The notes under the pieces were generated by a model. It made no database searches and had not been told where the DNA came from. It saw only the letters and a program-made list of their open reading frames with translations. From PFJX01 sp031426815 (GTDB lineage Bacteria > Pseudomonadota > Gammaproteobacteria > Burkholderiales > Thiobacillaceae), in the NCBI GenBank assembly GCA_031426815.1, contig JASJPG010000014.1:1-64000 (forward strand): a DNA stretch of 64,000 nucleotides, in the 5' to 3' direction. A program made the position numbers and the translations under genes. This document shows positions 44,094-52,123 of the stretch, in pieces. Numbering within the stretch: position 1 is the stretch's first letter; each line of letters starts with the position of its first letter.

Positions 44094-45793
44094 GGCGCAT
44101 TCCGTTTGCGGATGCCGAACCGGCTTTCGACTTCTTTCATGTGCAGGCGTAGCCCCTTGATCCGGATATGGCCGGGGGTCTGGCGTTCGGCTTCGTCCAG
44201 GCGCCGTCGTGCTTCCTCCAGCATTTCCTCATCCATGCCGGTCTGGTCGAGATATTTCAGGATCACCCAGACGGCATTCATGATGATGCGCGGGTTGTGC
44301 GGCGCCTCGCGGCAAGCGGTGAGCAGCTTGTCCACCGCCTGGCGATACTCGCCCTTCTGCGCCAGCATGACGCCTTCGTTGTTGAGCTTGCGTACATCGG
44401 CGGTTGCCTTGGCCAGCACCGATTTGCCGGCATCCTCGCGCCCGGCCGCGAGGTAGATCTGTTTGGCCTTGTCGAGCAGAAGTTCGCTGTCGTGGGCGTT
44501 GCGCGCGACGTCGCTGACGATGACATCGGCTTCTTCGGTGCGGCCGTTGGCCATGCAGGCTTCCGCCATTTTCAGCATCAACTGCGCCCCCGCCCGGATG
44601 CCGTTGGCGCGCAGGCCGGCAGCTTCATCGAGCGCTTTCCTGGCCTCTATCTGGTTGCCGGTCTGGGTATGCATCGCGCCTTGCACCACCGCCGTCACCA
44701 TCAGCCCTTCCGGCGTCGCATGCAACGCGGTCTTGGCCGATTTCAGGGTAGCCGCCACGGCTTTGAGATCGCCCTGCTCCAGCTGAACCTGGCACAGGTT
44801 GCCGAAGTCCGCGGGGGTAATGAAGATGGAATGGCGGCCCTTTTCGAGGGCGTTGGAAAAGGCGTTGCGGGCGATGTCCAGATCGCCGTTGGCATGCGCG
44901 ATCTCGCCCAGTTTCTGCTGTCGGCGCACGGTCTTGGCGGAAATGCCGACGGCTTGCTGCAGCACGGCCTGGGCGCCGGCAGTGTCCTTGTTGGCGAGAC
45001 AGACATCCGAGAGCAGATCGTAGGCCGCCACCATTTCCGGCGCCTGCTCCAGCACATCGCGCAGTTCGGATTCGGCTTCCGCGTCCTTCTTCTGCATGTG
45101 CAGCGCCTTGGCCAGGCCGAGGCGGGCCCAGGGGATGGCGCGCATCTCGATGATCCTTTTGTACAGCGCCTCGGCCTCTTCGAAACGCCCCATCGCATTG
45201 AGCACTTCGCCTTTGAAGCGGAGCGCGTCGACCAGGTATTTCGGCTTGTTGGCGATGAGCAGGTCGCAGCCGGTCAGGGCGGCTTCCAGTTCGTGCTCGG
45301 CAAAGTTGCGGTAGACCTCCCGGAACGCAAGTTTGCGCAGCAGGATGGCTTCGAGGCGGCTGCGCAGCACTTCCGCGCTGAACGGTTTGATCATGTAATC
45401 GTCCGGCGCCAACTCGGCCGTGGCGACCACCTTCTCGTAGACCGACTCCGCCGTGACCATGATGAACACCGTTTCCAGATCGATCAGCCCGCAGTGGCGC
45501 AACTCCTCCAGCAGTTGCTGCCCGTCGCGGCCTTCGCCCAGATTGAAGTCGCACAGGATGAAGTCGTAACGATTGTTCTTGATGCGGGTGATCGCTTCCG
45601 GCGCGGAACCAGCCATCTGGATCTTGGACAAGCCGAAATTGGCCAGCGTCAGTTTCAGCGCGCTACGCATGCCCGGGTAATCGTCCACCACCAGCGCGCG
45701 CAATGCTGCGTAGTCGACCGTCGCCTCGCTTACCCGCTTGGACTTCAGCGTCGCGAGCAGCGCACTTTGATCGACGTTATTTGGTTGAGCCAA
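44090..45793 (-). CDS. Response regulator with C-terminal TPR repeats (VieB-like)
   Basis: 567 residues from TTG 45793, chosen because GGGGGAGG lies just upstream; the longer in-frame ATG at 45988 adds 65 unlikely, Cys/Arg-rich residues. The receiver (ALRALVVDDYPGMRSALKLTL, in part; phospho-Asp in YDFILCDFNLGEG; TAES; Lys in DDYMIKPF) is followed by about 400 residues of TPR-type helices (FEEAEALYKRIIEMRAIPWARLGLAKALHMQ in part; AESELRDVLEQAPEMVAAYDLLSDV in part). There is no DNA-binding or enzymatic output domain, so it should act through protein contacts, as VieB does in Vibrio c-di-GMP signalling. Confidence 0.85.
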   Translation of the reverse strand: MAQPNNVDQSALLATLKSKRVSEATVDYAALRALVVDDYPGMRSALKLTLANFGLSKIQMAGSAPEAITRIKNNRYDFILCDFNLGEGRDGQQLLEELRHCGLIDLETVFIMVTAESVYEKVVATAELAPDDYMIKPFSAEVLRSRLEAILLRKLAFREVYRNFAEHELEAALTGCDLLIANKPKYLVDALRFKGEVLNAMGRFEEAEALYKRIIEMRAIPWARLGLAKALHMQKKDAEAESELRDVLEQAPEMVAAYDLLSDVCLANKDTAGAQAVLQQAVGISAKTVRRQQKLGEIAHANGDLDIARNAFSNALEKGRHSIFITPADFGNLCQVQLEQGDLKAVAATLKSAKTALHATPEGLMVTAVVQGAMHTQTGNQIEARKALDEAAGLRANGIRAGAQLMLKMAEACMANGRTEEADVIVSDVARNAHDSELLLDKAKQIYLAAGREDAGKSVLAKATADVRKLNNEGVMLAQKGEYRQAVDKLLTACREAPHNPRIIMNAVWVILKYLDQTGMDEEMLEEARRRLDEAERQTPGHIRIKGLRLHMKEVESRFGIRKRNAP

Positions 45794-46058
45794 TCTTGTG
45801 CCTCCCCCAGGCTGTATTGATTGAAGTGATCTGAAACTTCCGGTTATGTAATACCTTATTCCATATATGGCTGTAGAGCAGCAAGCAGTTTCAAACCGTA
45901 ACAATGCCCGGCGACAATTTACCGGCGCCAAGCAGCGTCTTCGCGTCGGCGCTGCAACCGCATTCGCCAAACCTGGGTTTATCCTCATGCCGTTACGCTA
46001 AAGACTTACAGTCTTGGACCGATAGAGCGGCCACAACTACAGCAGAGATGGATGTGTC
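45794..46058. promoter_or_regulatory. Divergent intergenic region, response regulator / diguanylate cyclase
   Basis: 265 bp between the TTG start of the TPR response regulator and the ATG of the DgcZ-like gene. It has an AT-rich stretch around 45840-45870 and the SD of the response regulator at 45799-45806. No specific binding site was recognised. Confidence 0.5.
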
Positions 46059-46949
46059 ATGTCGCTCCCCCTGGACCGAGAAGAAATCCAGCATCTGACA
46101 GAAGAACTCGAAGTCATCATCGCGGCCCATCTGGCCTGGTTCAAACAGATCAATCGCATGCTGGTCTGCGCCAATCATGTCAACAAGGCGGATCTGGCGG
46201 AAGACGCGCATCTACGTTCGCCGTTCGGCCAGTGGTACTACGGTCACGAACCGCATCCGCTGCGGGAAAACCTGGATTTCCAGGAACTCGGCGCGACGCA
46301 ACAAGCCATGCATGACGTGACCCGTCTTGCGTTGCTGGAAGTGCTCGACAAACGTCGGCCCGAACCGGAGTTGTACGACGAGTGCATCGACCTGGCCTTG
46401 CGTCTCAACACCAAGTTGCGGCGCGTGCAACTGGAAATCATCGGCGAACTGCTCACCACCGACAGCCTCACCGGCTGCGCCAGCCGGCGCGGCATGCTGA
46501 CCCGGTTGCGCGAGGAACAGGAACGTGCCTTGCGCATTCAACGTCCCTGCTGCCTGTGCCTGCTCGATTTCGACCGCTTCAAGCTGGTCAACGACGAACG
46601 CGGCCACCCGGCCGGCGATGCGGTCCTGCGTCAGGGCCTCCGCTTCGTCACCGGCGTGCTGCGCAAATACGACTCCATCTACCGCTACGGCGGCGAGGAA
46701 TTCCTGATCTGCCTGCCCGGCAGCCCGATTAAAGATGCGGCACAGGTCATCGAACGCATCCGCAGCGGCCTGGAGCGACTGCCGATCCGCCTGCCCAGCG
46801 GCGAAACGATGTATGTCACCGCCTCCTTCGGCCTGGCCGAAATGCATCCGCGCCGCCAGGCCGAAGAAGCCATCGCCGATGCCGACATGGCGCTGATCCG
46901 GGCGAAGGAAAACGGGCGCAACCGGGTGGAGTTGTGGACGTTCGGATAG
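46059..46949 (+). CDS. DgcZ-like diguanylate cyclase with altered CZB zinc site
   Basis: 296 residues, the length of E. coli DgcZ (YdeH). Residues ~15-125 form a CZB (zinc-binding four-helix) domain; 130-296 form a GGDEF domain with GGEEF at 211-215 and an intact inhibitory site RKYD at 202-205. Known DgcZ Zn ligands are His22, Cys52, His79 and His83. The aligned residues here are His24, Ser54 (in RSPFGQW), Gln81 and His85, so two of four ligands are gone and zinc inhibition is doubtful. Soluble. The product c-di-GMP could feed the VpsR-like activator at 30369. Confidence 0.88.
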   Translation: MSLPLDREEIQHLTEELEVIIAAHLAWFKQINRMLVCANHVNKADLAEDAHLRSPFGQWYYGHEPHPLRENLDFQELGATQQAMHDVTRLALLEVLDKRRPEPELYDECIDLALRLNTKLRRVQLEIIGELLTTDSLTGCASRRGMLTRLREEQERALRIQRPCCLCLLDFDRFKLVNDERGHPAGDAVLRQGLRFVTGVLRKYDSIYRYGGEEFLICLPGSPIKDAAQVIERIRSGLERLPIRLPSGETMYVTASFGLAEMHPRRQAEEAIADADMALIRAKENGRNRVELWTFG

Positions 46950-47152
46950 ATGGTTGCAGGTTGAGCACGCTGCGCATTGCCCAGCTTACGCACCATATTG
47001 CTCGACTTTATCGAGTATTCAAAAAACAATAATCGAATTTTATTGATACTTCATTACCCTTATCCTGCTTACCGTTTGCGGCATGGGCTTGGTCTGGTAC
47101 TCGCCGCATCAAGCCGCCAGCCGACGATTTCAACGCATATCAAGGAGTTTTC

Positions 47153-48028
47153 ATGAAACGAATATTTCTGTTCCTCGCCACCAACATGGCCATCGTGCTG
47201 GTGCTCTCACTCACCATGCGCTTGCTGGGAGTCGAACCCTATCTGAACGAAAACGGCCTCAATCTGGGCGCGCTGCTGATCTTCGCCGCGGTCATGGGTT
47301 TTGGCGGTTCGCTGATTTCGCTGGCCCTGTCGAAATGGATGGCGAAGAAATCGGTCGGCGCTCAGGTCATCACCGATCCGCGCACGCAGGAAGAACTCTG
47401 GCTGGTGCAAACCGTGGCCCGGCAAGCCCAGGCCGCCGGCATCAAGATGCCGGAAGTGGCGATCTGGGATTCGCCCGAGGTCAATGCCTTCGCCACCGGC
47501 ATGAACAAGAACGCCGCGCTGGTCGCGGTGTCCACCGGCCTGTTGCGCGGCATGACCAAGCAGGAAGCCGAAGCGGTGATGGCGCACGAAATATCGCACG
47601 TCGCCAATGGCGACATGGTGACGCTGGCGCTGATCCAGGGCGTGGTGAATACCTTCGTGATGTTCTTCTCGCGCGTCATCGGCCATCTGGTTGACAAGAT
47701 CGTGTTCAAGACCGAACGCGGCCAGGGGCCGGCCTTCTACGTCACCATGATCGTGGCCGAACTGGTGTTGGGCGTGCTCGCATCGATCATCGTCATGTGG
47801 TTCTCGCGCCAGCGCGAATTCAGGGCCGATGCCGGCGGCGCCAGCCTGGCCGGGCGCCAGTCCATGATCAATGCGCTGGAACGCCTGAAGCAGGCCCACA
47901 CCGGCCCGCTGCCCGAAAAGATGGCCGCGTTCGGGATCAGCGGCGGCGATGGCAGCAGTTTCAAGCGCCTGTTCATGACGCACCCACCGCTGGAAGAGCG
48001 CATCGCGGCGTTGAAACGGGGGATGTAA
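47153..48028 (+). CDS. htpX: Heat-shock membrane protease HtpX
   Basis: 291 residues with SD AAGGAG. Two N-terminal membrane helices (IFLFLATNMAIVLVLSLTM; LNLGALLIFAAVMGFGGSLI) precede the M48 zinc-protease site HEISH (His145, His149) in AVMAHEISHVANGD. Two further helices follow, then REFRADAGGA with the third zinc ligand Glu. Length and order are those of HtpX, an inner-membrane metalloprotease in protein quality control. Monocistronic. Confidence 0.95.
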   Translation: MKRIFLFLATNMAIVLVLSLTMRLLGVEPYLNENGLNLGALLIFAAVMGFGGSLISLALSKWMAKKSVGAQVITDPRTQEELWLVQTVARQAQAAGIKMPEVAIWDSPEVNAFATGMNKNAALVAVSTGLLRGMTKQEAEAVMAHEISHVANGDMVTLALIQGVVNTFVMFFSRVIGHLVDKIVFKTERGQGPAFYVTMIVAELVLGVLASIIVMWFSRQREFRADAGGASLAGRQSMINALERLKQAHTGPLPEKMAAFGISGGDGSSFKRLFMTHPPLEERIAALKRGM

Positions 48029-48562
48029 AGCGGGTTTCCGACGAGGAATACATGCAGTAAAGCAACAACCCATGGCCACGATGTTCGGTGTTGAAACGCG
48101 GGACCAAGCGTTGTTGCCGCTCCAGAGCGACCCGTAAAAGATGGAGACTTGAAAATCTGCAAGGTAGTTGAACGACGGCTAGCCTTGGTTACTCGATCTA
48201 CTGGAATCGGCCATCTTAATACGCTGGGAAAGCCAAAACATTAGCTGGCCGGCGGCCGAAGTTCTTCACATTACCGACCTTCGGCACTGAAGAGCCAATG
48301 ACAAATGATCGGCCTGAACGACCGGTCATTGGGGGATTTCTACTCGGGCGGCTTGCTGCCGTACGACCAATGCAAACGAAAAATCAGCGGCGATATATCG
48401 AAGCGGCTGCTTATCGAAAAACGCTACTCACCCTACCGACCCCTAAGCGCATATCGCAACTATGCGCATAGGGGTCGCTATGTAGAGATTTACATAGCGA
48501 CCCCGAGCCGCCATTCAGTTCGCCAAGAATTCGATGGCCCCAAACGGCCACACATTCTTCGT
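48029..48562. other. Intergenic region between convergent htpX and hybrid kinase genes
   Basis: 534 bp with no convincing gene; the open frame starting at 48305 has no family resemblance and runs into the kinase gene. The only structure seen is the paired hairpins at 48437-48504. Confidence 0.5.
48437..48504. other. Two mutually exclusive hairpins sharing one arm
   Basis: Arm A (48437-48453, CGACCCCTAAGCGCATA) pairs with 48461-48477 at 16 of 17 positions. The segment 48471-48484 (GGGGTCGCTATGTA) pairs perfectly over 14 bp with 48491-48504. Positions 48471-48477 belong to both stems, so only one can form fully. There is no T-tract. It lies between the ends of two convergent genes. Confidence 0.7.
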
Positions 48563-50518
48563 TCAGCCCCGACCTTTTTCAAACCACTTCAGCAAGGTTT
48601 CGTAAAGCACTTCCGGCATGACCGGCTTGGGAATAAAGTCATTCATCCCCGCCTCGAAGCACTGATCTTTGTTCTCGGCGAAGGCATTCGCTGTCATCGC
48701 CAGGATGGGAATCGCCGCGCATCCTGGTATTTGCCGGATTTGTCGGGTCGCATCCAGGCCGTCCAGCACCGGCATCTGCATGTCCATCAGGATTACGTCG
48801 TAACGGCCTGATCCGGCTTTCTCCACGACTTGCCGGCCGTCCTCGGCTAGATCGACCTGAAGTCCAACATCTTCCAGCAGCATCAAGCCAACTTCCCGGT
48901 TGATCGGTTCGTCTTCCGCCAGCAGGATGCGCTTGCCGGCATGATCGCGCTGAATCACCTGATCAGCTTCTTCATCTCCGGCCTTGGCGAGTTCCTCGAC
49001 AGACTGCTCGGCCTTCCAGAGAACCGCCGTGAACCAGAAAGTGCTGCCCAGGCCCGGCGAGCTGTCGACCCCGACTTCGCCGCCCATCATCTCGGCAATC
49101 CGCCGGGTGATGGCCAGCCCCAGACCGGTGCCGCCGAACTTGCGGGTGGTTGAATTGTCGACCTGCTCAAAGGCCGCGAACAGCCTTGCCTGCTGTTCCG
49201 CTGTCAGGCCGATGCCGGTATCGCTGACCTCGAAGCGCAACAGGTAACCGGCCTCTGTTTCCTCCAGGACGCGGCCCGCGAGGGTGATGTCGCCGCGTTC
49301 GGTGAATTTGAGCGCATTGCCCAGGTAATTGACCAGCGCCTGTGACAAACGCGTGGCGTCGCCGCGCAGCGCCTGCGGCAGCCCGGAAATCTTGATGTGG
49401 AGGTGCAGTCCCTTCGCCGCCACCGCGTCACCGAAGACCGCGTGGATATCGCGCACCAAGTCGGCCAGAACGAAGTCGGCCTGTTCCAGCACCAGTTTGC
49501 CCGCCTCGATCTTGGACAAGTCGAGGATGTCGTTGAGGATGCCGAGCAGGTGCTTTCCCGAGGCGGCGATTTTGCCCAGCCGTTGGCTCTGCTCCGGCGT
49601 TACGCGGTCGCGCTGGAGCAGATAAGTCATGCCGAGAATGCCGTTCATCGGCGTCCTGATCTCGTGGCTCATGTTGGCCAGGAAGGCACTTTTTGCCACA
49701 TTGGCCGACTCTGCTACAGCTTTGGCGTCGACCAACTCGCGCGTCCGCTCTGCCACACGGGCTTCAAGCTGCTCGTAGGCAGACTTGAGCGCGATCAGCG
49801 ACTTGTCCCGTTCGGCGATAGCGCCCGCCATGCGTTCCTGCATGTCGTCCAGGGCGACCACAACCCGGTCGAGTTCGTCGCCCGCTACCCCGTGTGATTC
49901 CTTCCCCTGCAATACCAAAGGTTGATGCGTGCTGTAGGAGACGAGCGAAGCCGAATAACTAGCGATCCAGCGCAAGTGCCCACCCACCAGCCGGTCGAAC
50001 AGGAATAGGATAAACAGCGAAACCAAAAAAGTCTTGATTCCCTGGGACACCAGAATGACAAGAATTTTGTCCTTCAGGTTTTGGTATGCGCTGTCCAGAT
50101 TGGCAACCGTAATCACTTTTCCGAGCGGCACTGTCTTTTCGCGATGGATATAGGACAGTGCAAAATCATTGGAAATGATGCCGCTGGTGCGCGGTTTGCC
50201 GACAGCCAACACAAGCGTGCCATCGTTTTCGATAACCTCGATGCGCTGCATATCGGGCAGGCGCATGATGCCCTCAAGCTGTATCTGCAGGTCTTTCTCG
50301 CTACTCACCCAGCGACTGCTAGACAGGCTGTTGGCATAGCTGTCGCTGATCTGCTCCAGTCGGGCCGCGATGCCGCTGACGTCGTGGTGGTAGTCCAGTG
50401 TTAATTGCAGCGCGGTGGATACCAACGTCACCACCGAACTGAACAGGAGAATGTAAAACGCCAGACGCCGCCCAATGCTTGTTTTTAGCGCGTCCCGAAA
50501 TCTATTCAAGAAAGGCAT
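48563..50518 (-). CDS. Membrane hybrid sensor histidine kinase with receiver
   Basis: 651 residues. Two membrane segments (~18-42 and ~155-180) bracket a ~110-residue periplasmic sensor. A HAMP-like region and coiled coil follow (ARVAERTRELVDAKAVAESAN, in part), then HisKA with AFLANMSHEIRTPMNGILGM, HATPase with YLGNALKFTERGD and GGTGLGLAITRR, and a C-terminal receiver with phospho-Asp in YDVILMDMQMPVLDG and Lys in NDFIPKPV. No Hpt domain is present, so a partner Hpt protein is needed for relay. The solute-binding protein gene just upstream (91-bp gap) is likely its ligand partner or sensor component. Confidence 0.92.
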   Translation of the reverse strand: MPFLNRFRDALKTSIGRRLAFYILLFSSVVTLVSTALQLTLDYHHDVSGIAARLEQISDSYANSLSSSRWVSSEKDLQIQLEGIMRLPDMQRIEVIENDGTLVLAVGKPRTSGIISNDFALSYIHREKTVPLGKVITVANLDSAYQNLKDKILVILVSQGIKTFLVSLFILFLFDRLVGGHLRWIASYSASLVSYSTHQPLVLQGKESHGVAGDELDRVVVALDDMQERMAGAIAERDKSLIALKSAYEQLEARVAERTRELVDAKAVAESANVAKSAFLANMSHEIRTPMNGILGMTYLLQRDRVTPEQSQRLGKIAASGKHLLGILNDILDLSKIEAGKLVLEQADFVLADLVRDIHAVFGDAVAAKGLHLHIKISGLPQALRGDATRLSQALVNYLGNALKFTERGDITLAGRVLEETEAGYLLRFEVSDTGIGLTAEQQARLFAAFEQVDNSTTRKFGGTGLGLAITRRIAEMMGGEVGVDSSPGLGSTFWFTAVLWKAEQSVEELAKAGDEEADQVIQRDHAGKRILLAEDEPINREVGLMLLEDVGLQVDLAEDGRQVVEKAGSGRYDVILMDMQMPVLDGLDATRQIRQIPGCAAIPILAMTANAFAENKDQCFEAGMNDFIPKPVMPEVLYETLLKWFEKGRG

Positions 50519-50608
50519 TTAGCAAGGACGATCAGATCGATGATGGCAAGCCATCTGGCCGCAATTGGCCATGTCTTTGGCAGTCCCATGAAGTCCGACG
50601 GCTGTTAG

Positions 50609-51337
50609 TTAGTCTGACCGATATCGGTCAAGTACCTGAGTTTGCAGCTTCTGGAGAGTGCCGTCCTGCCGCATTTTTCGAATGGCCTCAGTCAACTTCG
50701 GCACCAGCGCGGCATGCTTCTTATTGAGATACAAATACCAATCTACCTGGAGCAGGGCCGGATTCAAGACCTGGATCGTGCGCAATCCCATGTCCTTGAT
50801 GACCTGCTTGCTCATCATTTCCTCGGCCACCGCAAGATCGACACGTCCTTTGTCGAGCATGTCGAACAACTGTTCAAAGGTTTCGAGTTTAAGCAGGGAG
50901 TGCGTGCCAATAACGGTCCGTTCGACGATTTTCCATCCGGTCAGGATAGCGACATCGTAGGGCTTCAGACTATCTGCACCCGTGACCACAAAATTCGCAT
51001 AGCGAGAAAATACCTTGATCTGGGCACTCATGAGCAGTTCAGGAACACGCACCAGATTGGGATAAATCTTGTCCAGCCCGGCGACACGGCAGACATCGCC
51101 ATCGTCGATCCCGTCGTTGGCGTTGACCAGAGCACGCTCGCCTGACAAGGGTTGAATCACGAAATTCAGTCCGGTACGCTCGCCTAGTTCCCTGTAAACC
51201 AGATCAAGATAGCCGATCTTGTCCGGAGAGGTAACGGGAGCGAGATAGGCCGTGTTAAGTACCAATGTTTGCGCCGCATAGGCGGGCGCAAAAGACAGTA
51301 GGCTGGCGACTAACAACAGCAGTCGATAGAGTTTCAT
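50609..51337 (-). CDS. Periplasmic solute-binding protein (SBP_bac_3 type)
   Basis: 242 residues from ATG 51337. A signal peptide (MKLYRLLLLVASLLSFAPAYA) leads into a family-3 binding-protein fold: KIGYLDLVYRELGERTGLN, YDVAILTGWKIVERTVIG, GRVDLAVAEEMMSKQVI, and the C-terminal IRKMRQDGTLQKLQTQVL. No ABC permease or ATPase gene is nearby. It sits directly upstream of the hybrid kinase, the arrangement of binding proteins acting as signal receptors rather than transport components. Confidence 0.85.
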   Translation of the reverse strand: MKLYRLLLLVASLLSFAPAYAAQTLVLNTAYLAPVTSPDKIGYLDLVYRELGERTGLNFVIQPLSGERALVNANDGIDDGDVCRVAGLDKIYPNLVRVPELLMSAQIKVFSRYANFVVTGADSLKPYDVAILTGWKIVERTVIGTHSLLKLETFEQLFDMLDKGRVDLAVAEEMMSKQVIKDMGLRTIQVLNPALLQVDWYLYLNKKHAALVPKLTEAIRKMRQDGTLQKLQTQVLDRYRSD

Positions 51338-51367
51338 ATGCTCTCTCAGAGACAAACGACTGAAACG

Positions 51368-51607
51368 CTAGACTGCCACGGATTCGAGCACCAGACCGGC
51401 ATCCAGCATAGAACTCCCGTATCTTGGCCAGGGGAACCAGTGCGGATACACGCTGCCATGGCAAATGCTGAGGCGCTCGGCGGCAACGGCGGCTTTCGGT
51501 ACAAGCGCCAACAACAATGCCAGCGCTCCGATGCCCAGCAGCCGCCCGCAGGCTGAACCCAGGGCGAGCGCGGCAGGAGGCCGCGTACAGTCCATCGACT
51601 TCGACAT
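51368..51607 (-). CDS. Small exported protein, possibly a truncated binding protein
   Basis: 79 residues with SD-like AGAAGGGAA and a signal peptide (LGIGALALLLALVPKAAVAA). Only ~36 mature residues follow (ERLSICHGSVYPHWFPWPR...), the way a family-3 solute-binding protein might begin, before a TAG stop. The next gene is such a binding protein, starting 31 bp later. It may be the remnant N-terminus of a duplicated copy, or a genuine small exported protein with Cys and Trp/Pro residues. Confidence 0.5.
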   Translation of the reverse strand: MSKSMDCTRPPAALALGSACGRLLGIGALALLLALVPKAAVAAERLSICHGSVYPHWFPWPRYGSSMLDAGLVLESVAV

Positions 51608-51742
51608 GGCGGTTTCCCTTCTGGAGGTCTTAGCGGCCAGAGTATGAGCGCCGGTGCGCCACTAAACCTAGTAAAATCACGTTAAAACATGATGTTAGGT
51701 GTGACACTTAGGGAGCTGGCTTAAGTATGGGACTTTTTCCTA

Positions 51743-51866
51743 GGTAAACAACACTGCGAGACCGGTTTCTGGCGGACATTGAAGCGGTGACGCTGTGGAC
51801 CGACTTGGTTGCGGCGATTGAACCGCACTATCCAAGGGTGAAGGTCGCGGCAGGGCGCGTGCAGTG
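51743..51866 (+). pseudogene. IS5-family transposase N-terminal remnant
   Basis: The plus strand reads RFLADIEAVTLWTDLVAAIE-PHYPRVK after a TAG, matching the conserved N-terminal segment of IS5-group transposases (FLAEMEAVVPWxxLxALIEPHYPK). It breaks off at a stop soon after. No catalytic DDE region or terminal inverted repeats are visible; the following ~250 bp to 52120 may be further decayed element sequence. Confidence 0.65.
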
Positions 51867-52123
51867 ACTGTTCGAGTCGACGAACTCCTGGCGCAGCATC
51901 TTCTTCAAGGGTCGGCCGGTTGCATCCAGGATCTGCCGTAATTCGGTCTCCTGCGAGGGGAGCACCAGCCCGTCCGTAGTGGGTGCGCCGATTTGAAGTG
52001 CAAGCGGTCATTCGAGACGATTTCCACGCAGATGACTGGTGAAGTACCCCTTCCGGCCGTTGGCGGCAGAGAATCTCAATGACCGCAGTGACCGAACAAC
52101 CGCCCATCGCAAGCAGTTGGCGA

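Noticed and set aside
45794..45988. 65-residue extension of the TPR response regulator
   Set aside because: It has no SD and odd composition (CCSTAIYGIRYY); the TTG at 45793 follows a very strong SD and begins just before the receiver domain.
48305..48811. 168-codon plus-strand frame
   Set aside because: It crosses the hairpin region and runs antisense into the hybrid kinase receiver; no family resemblance.
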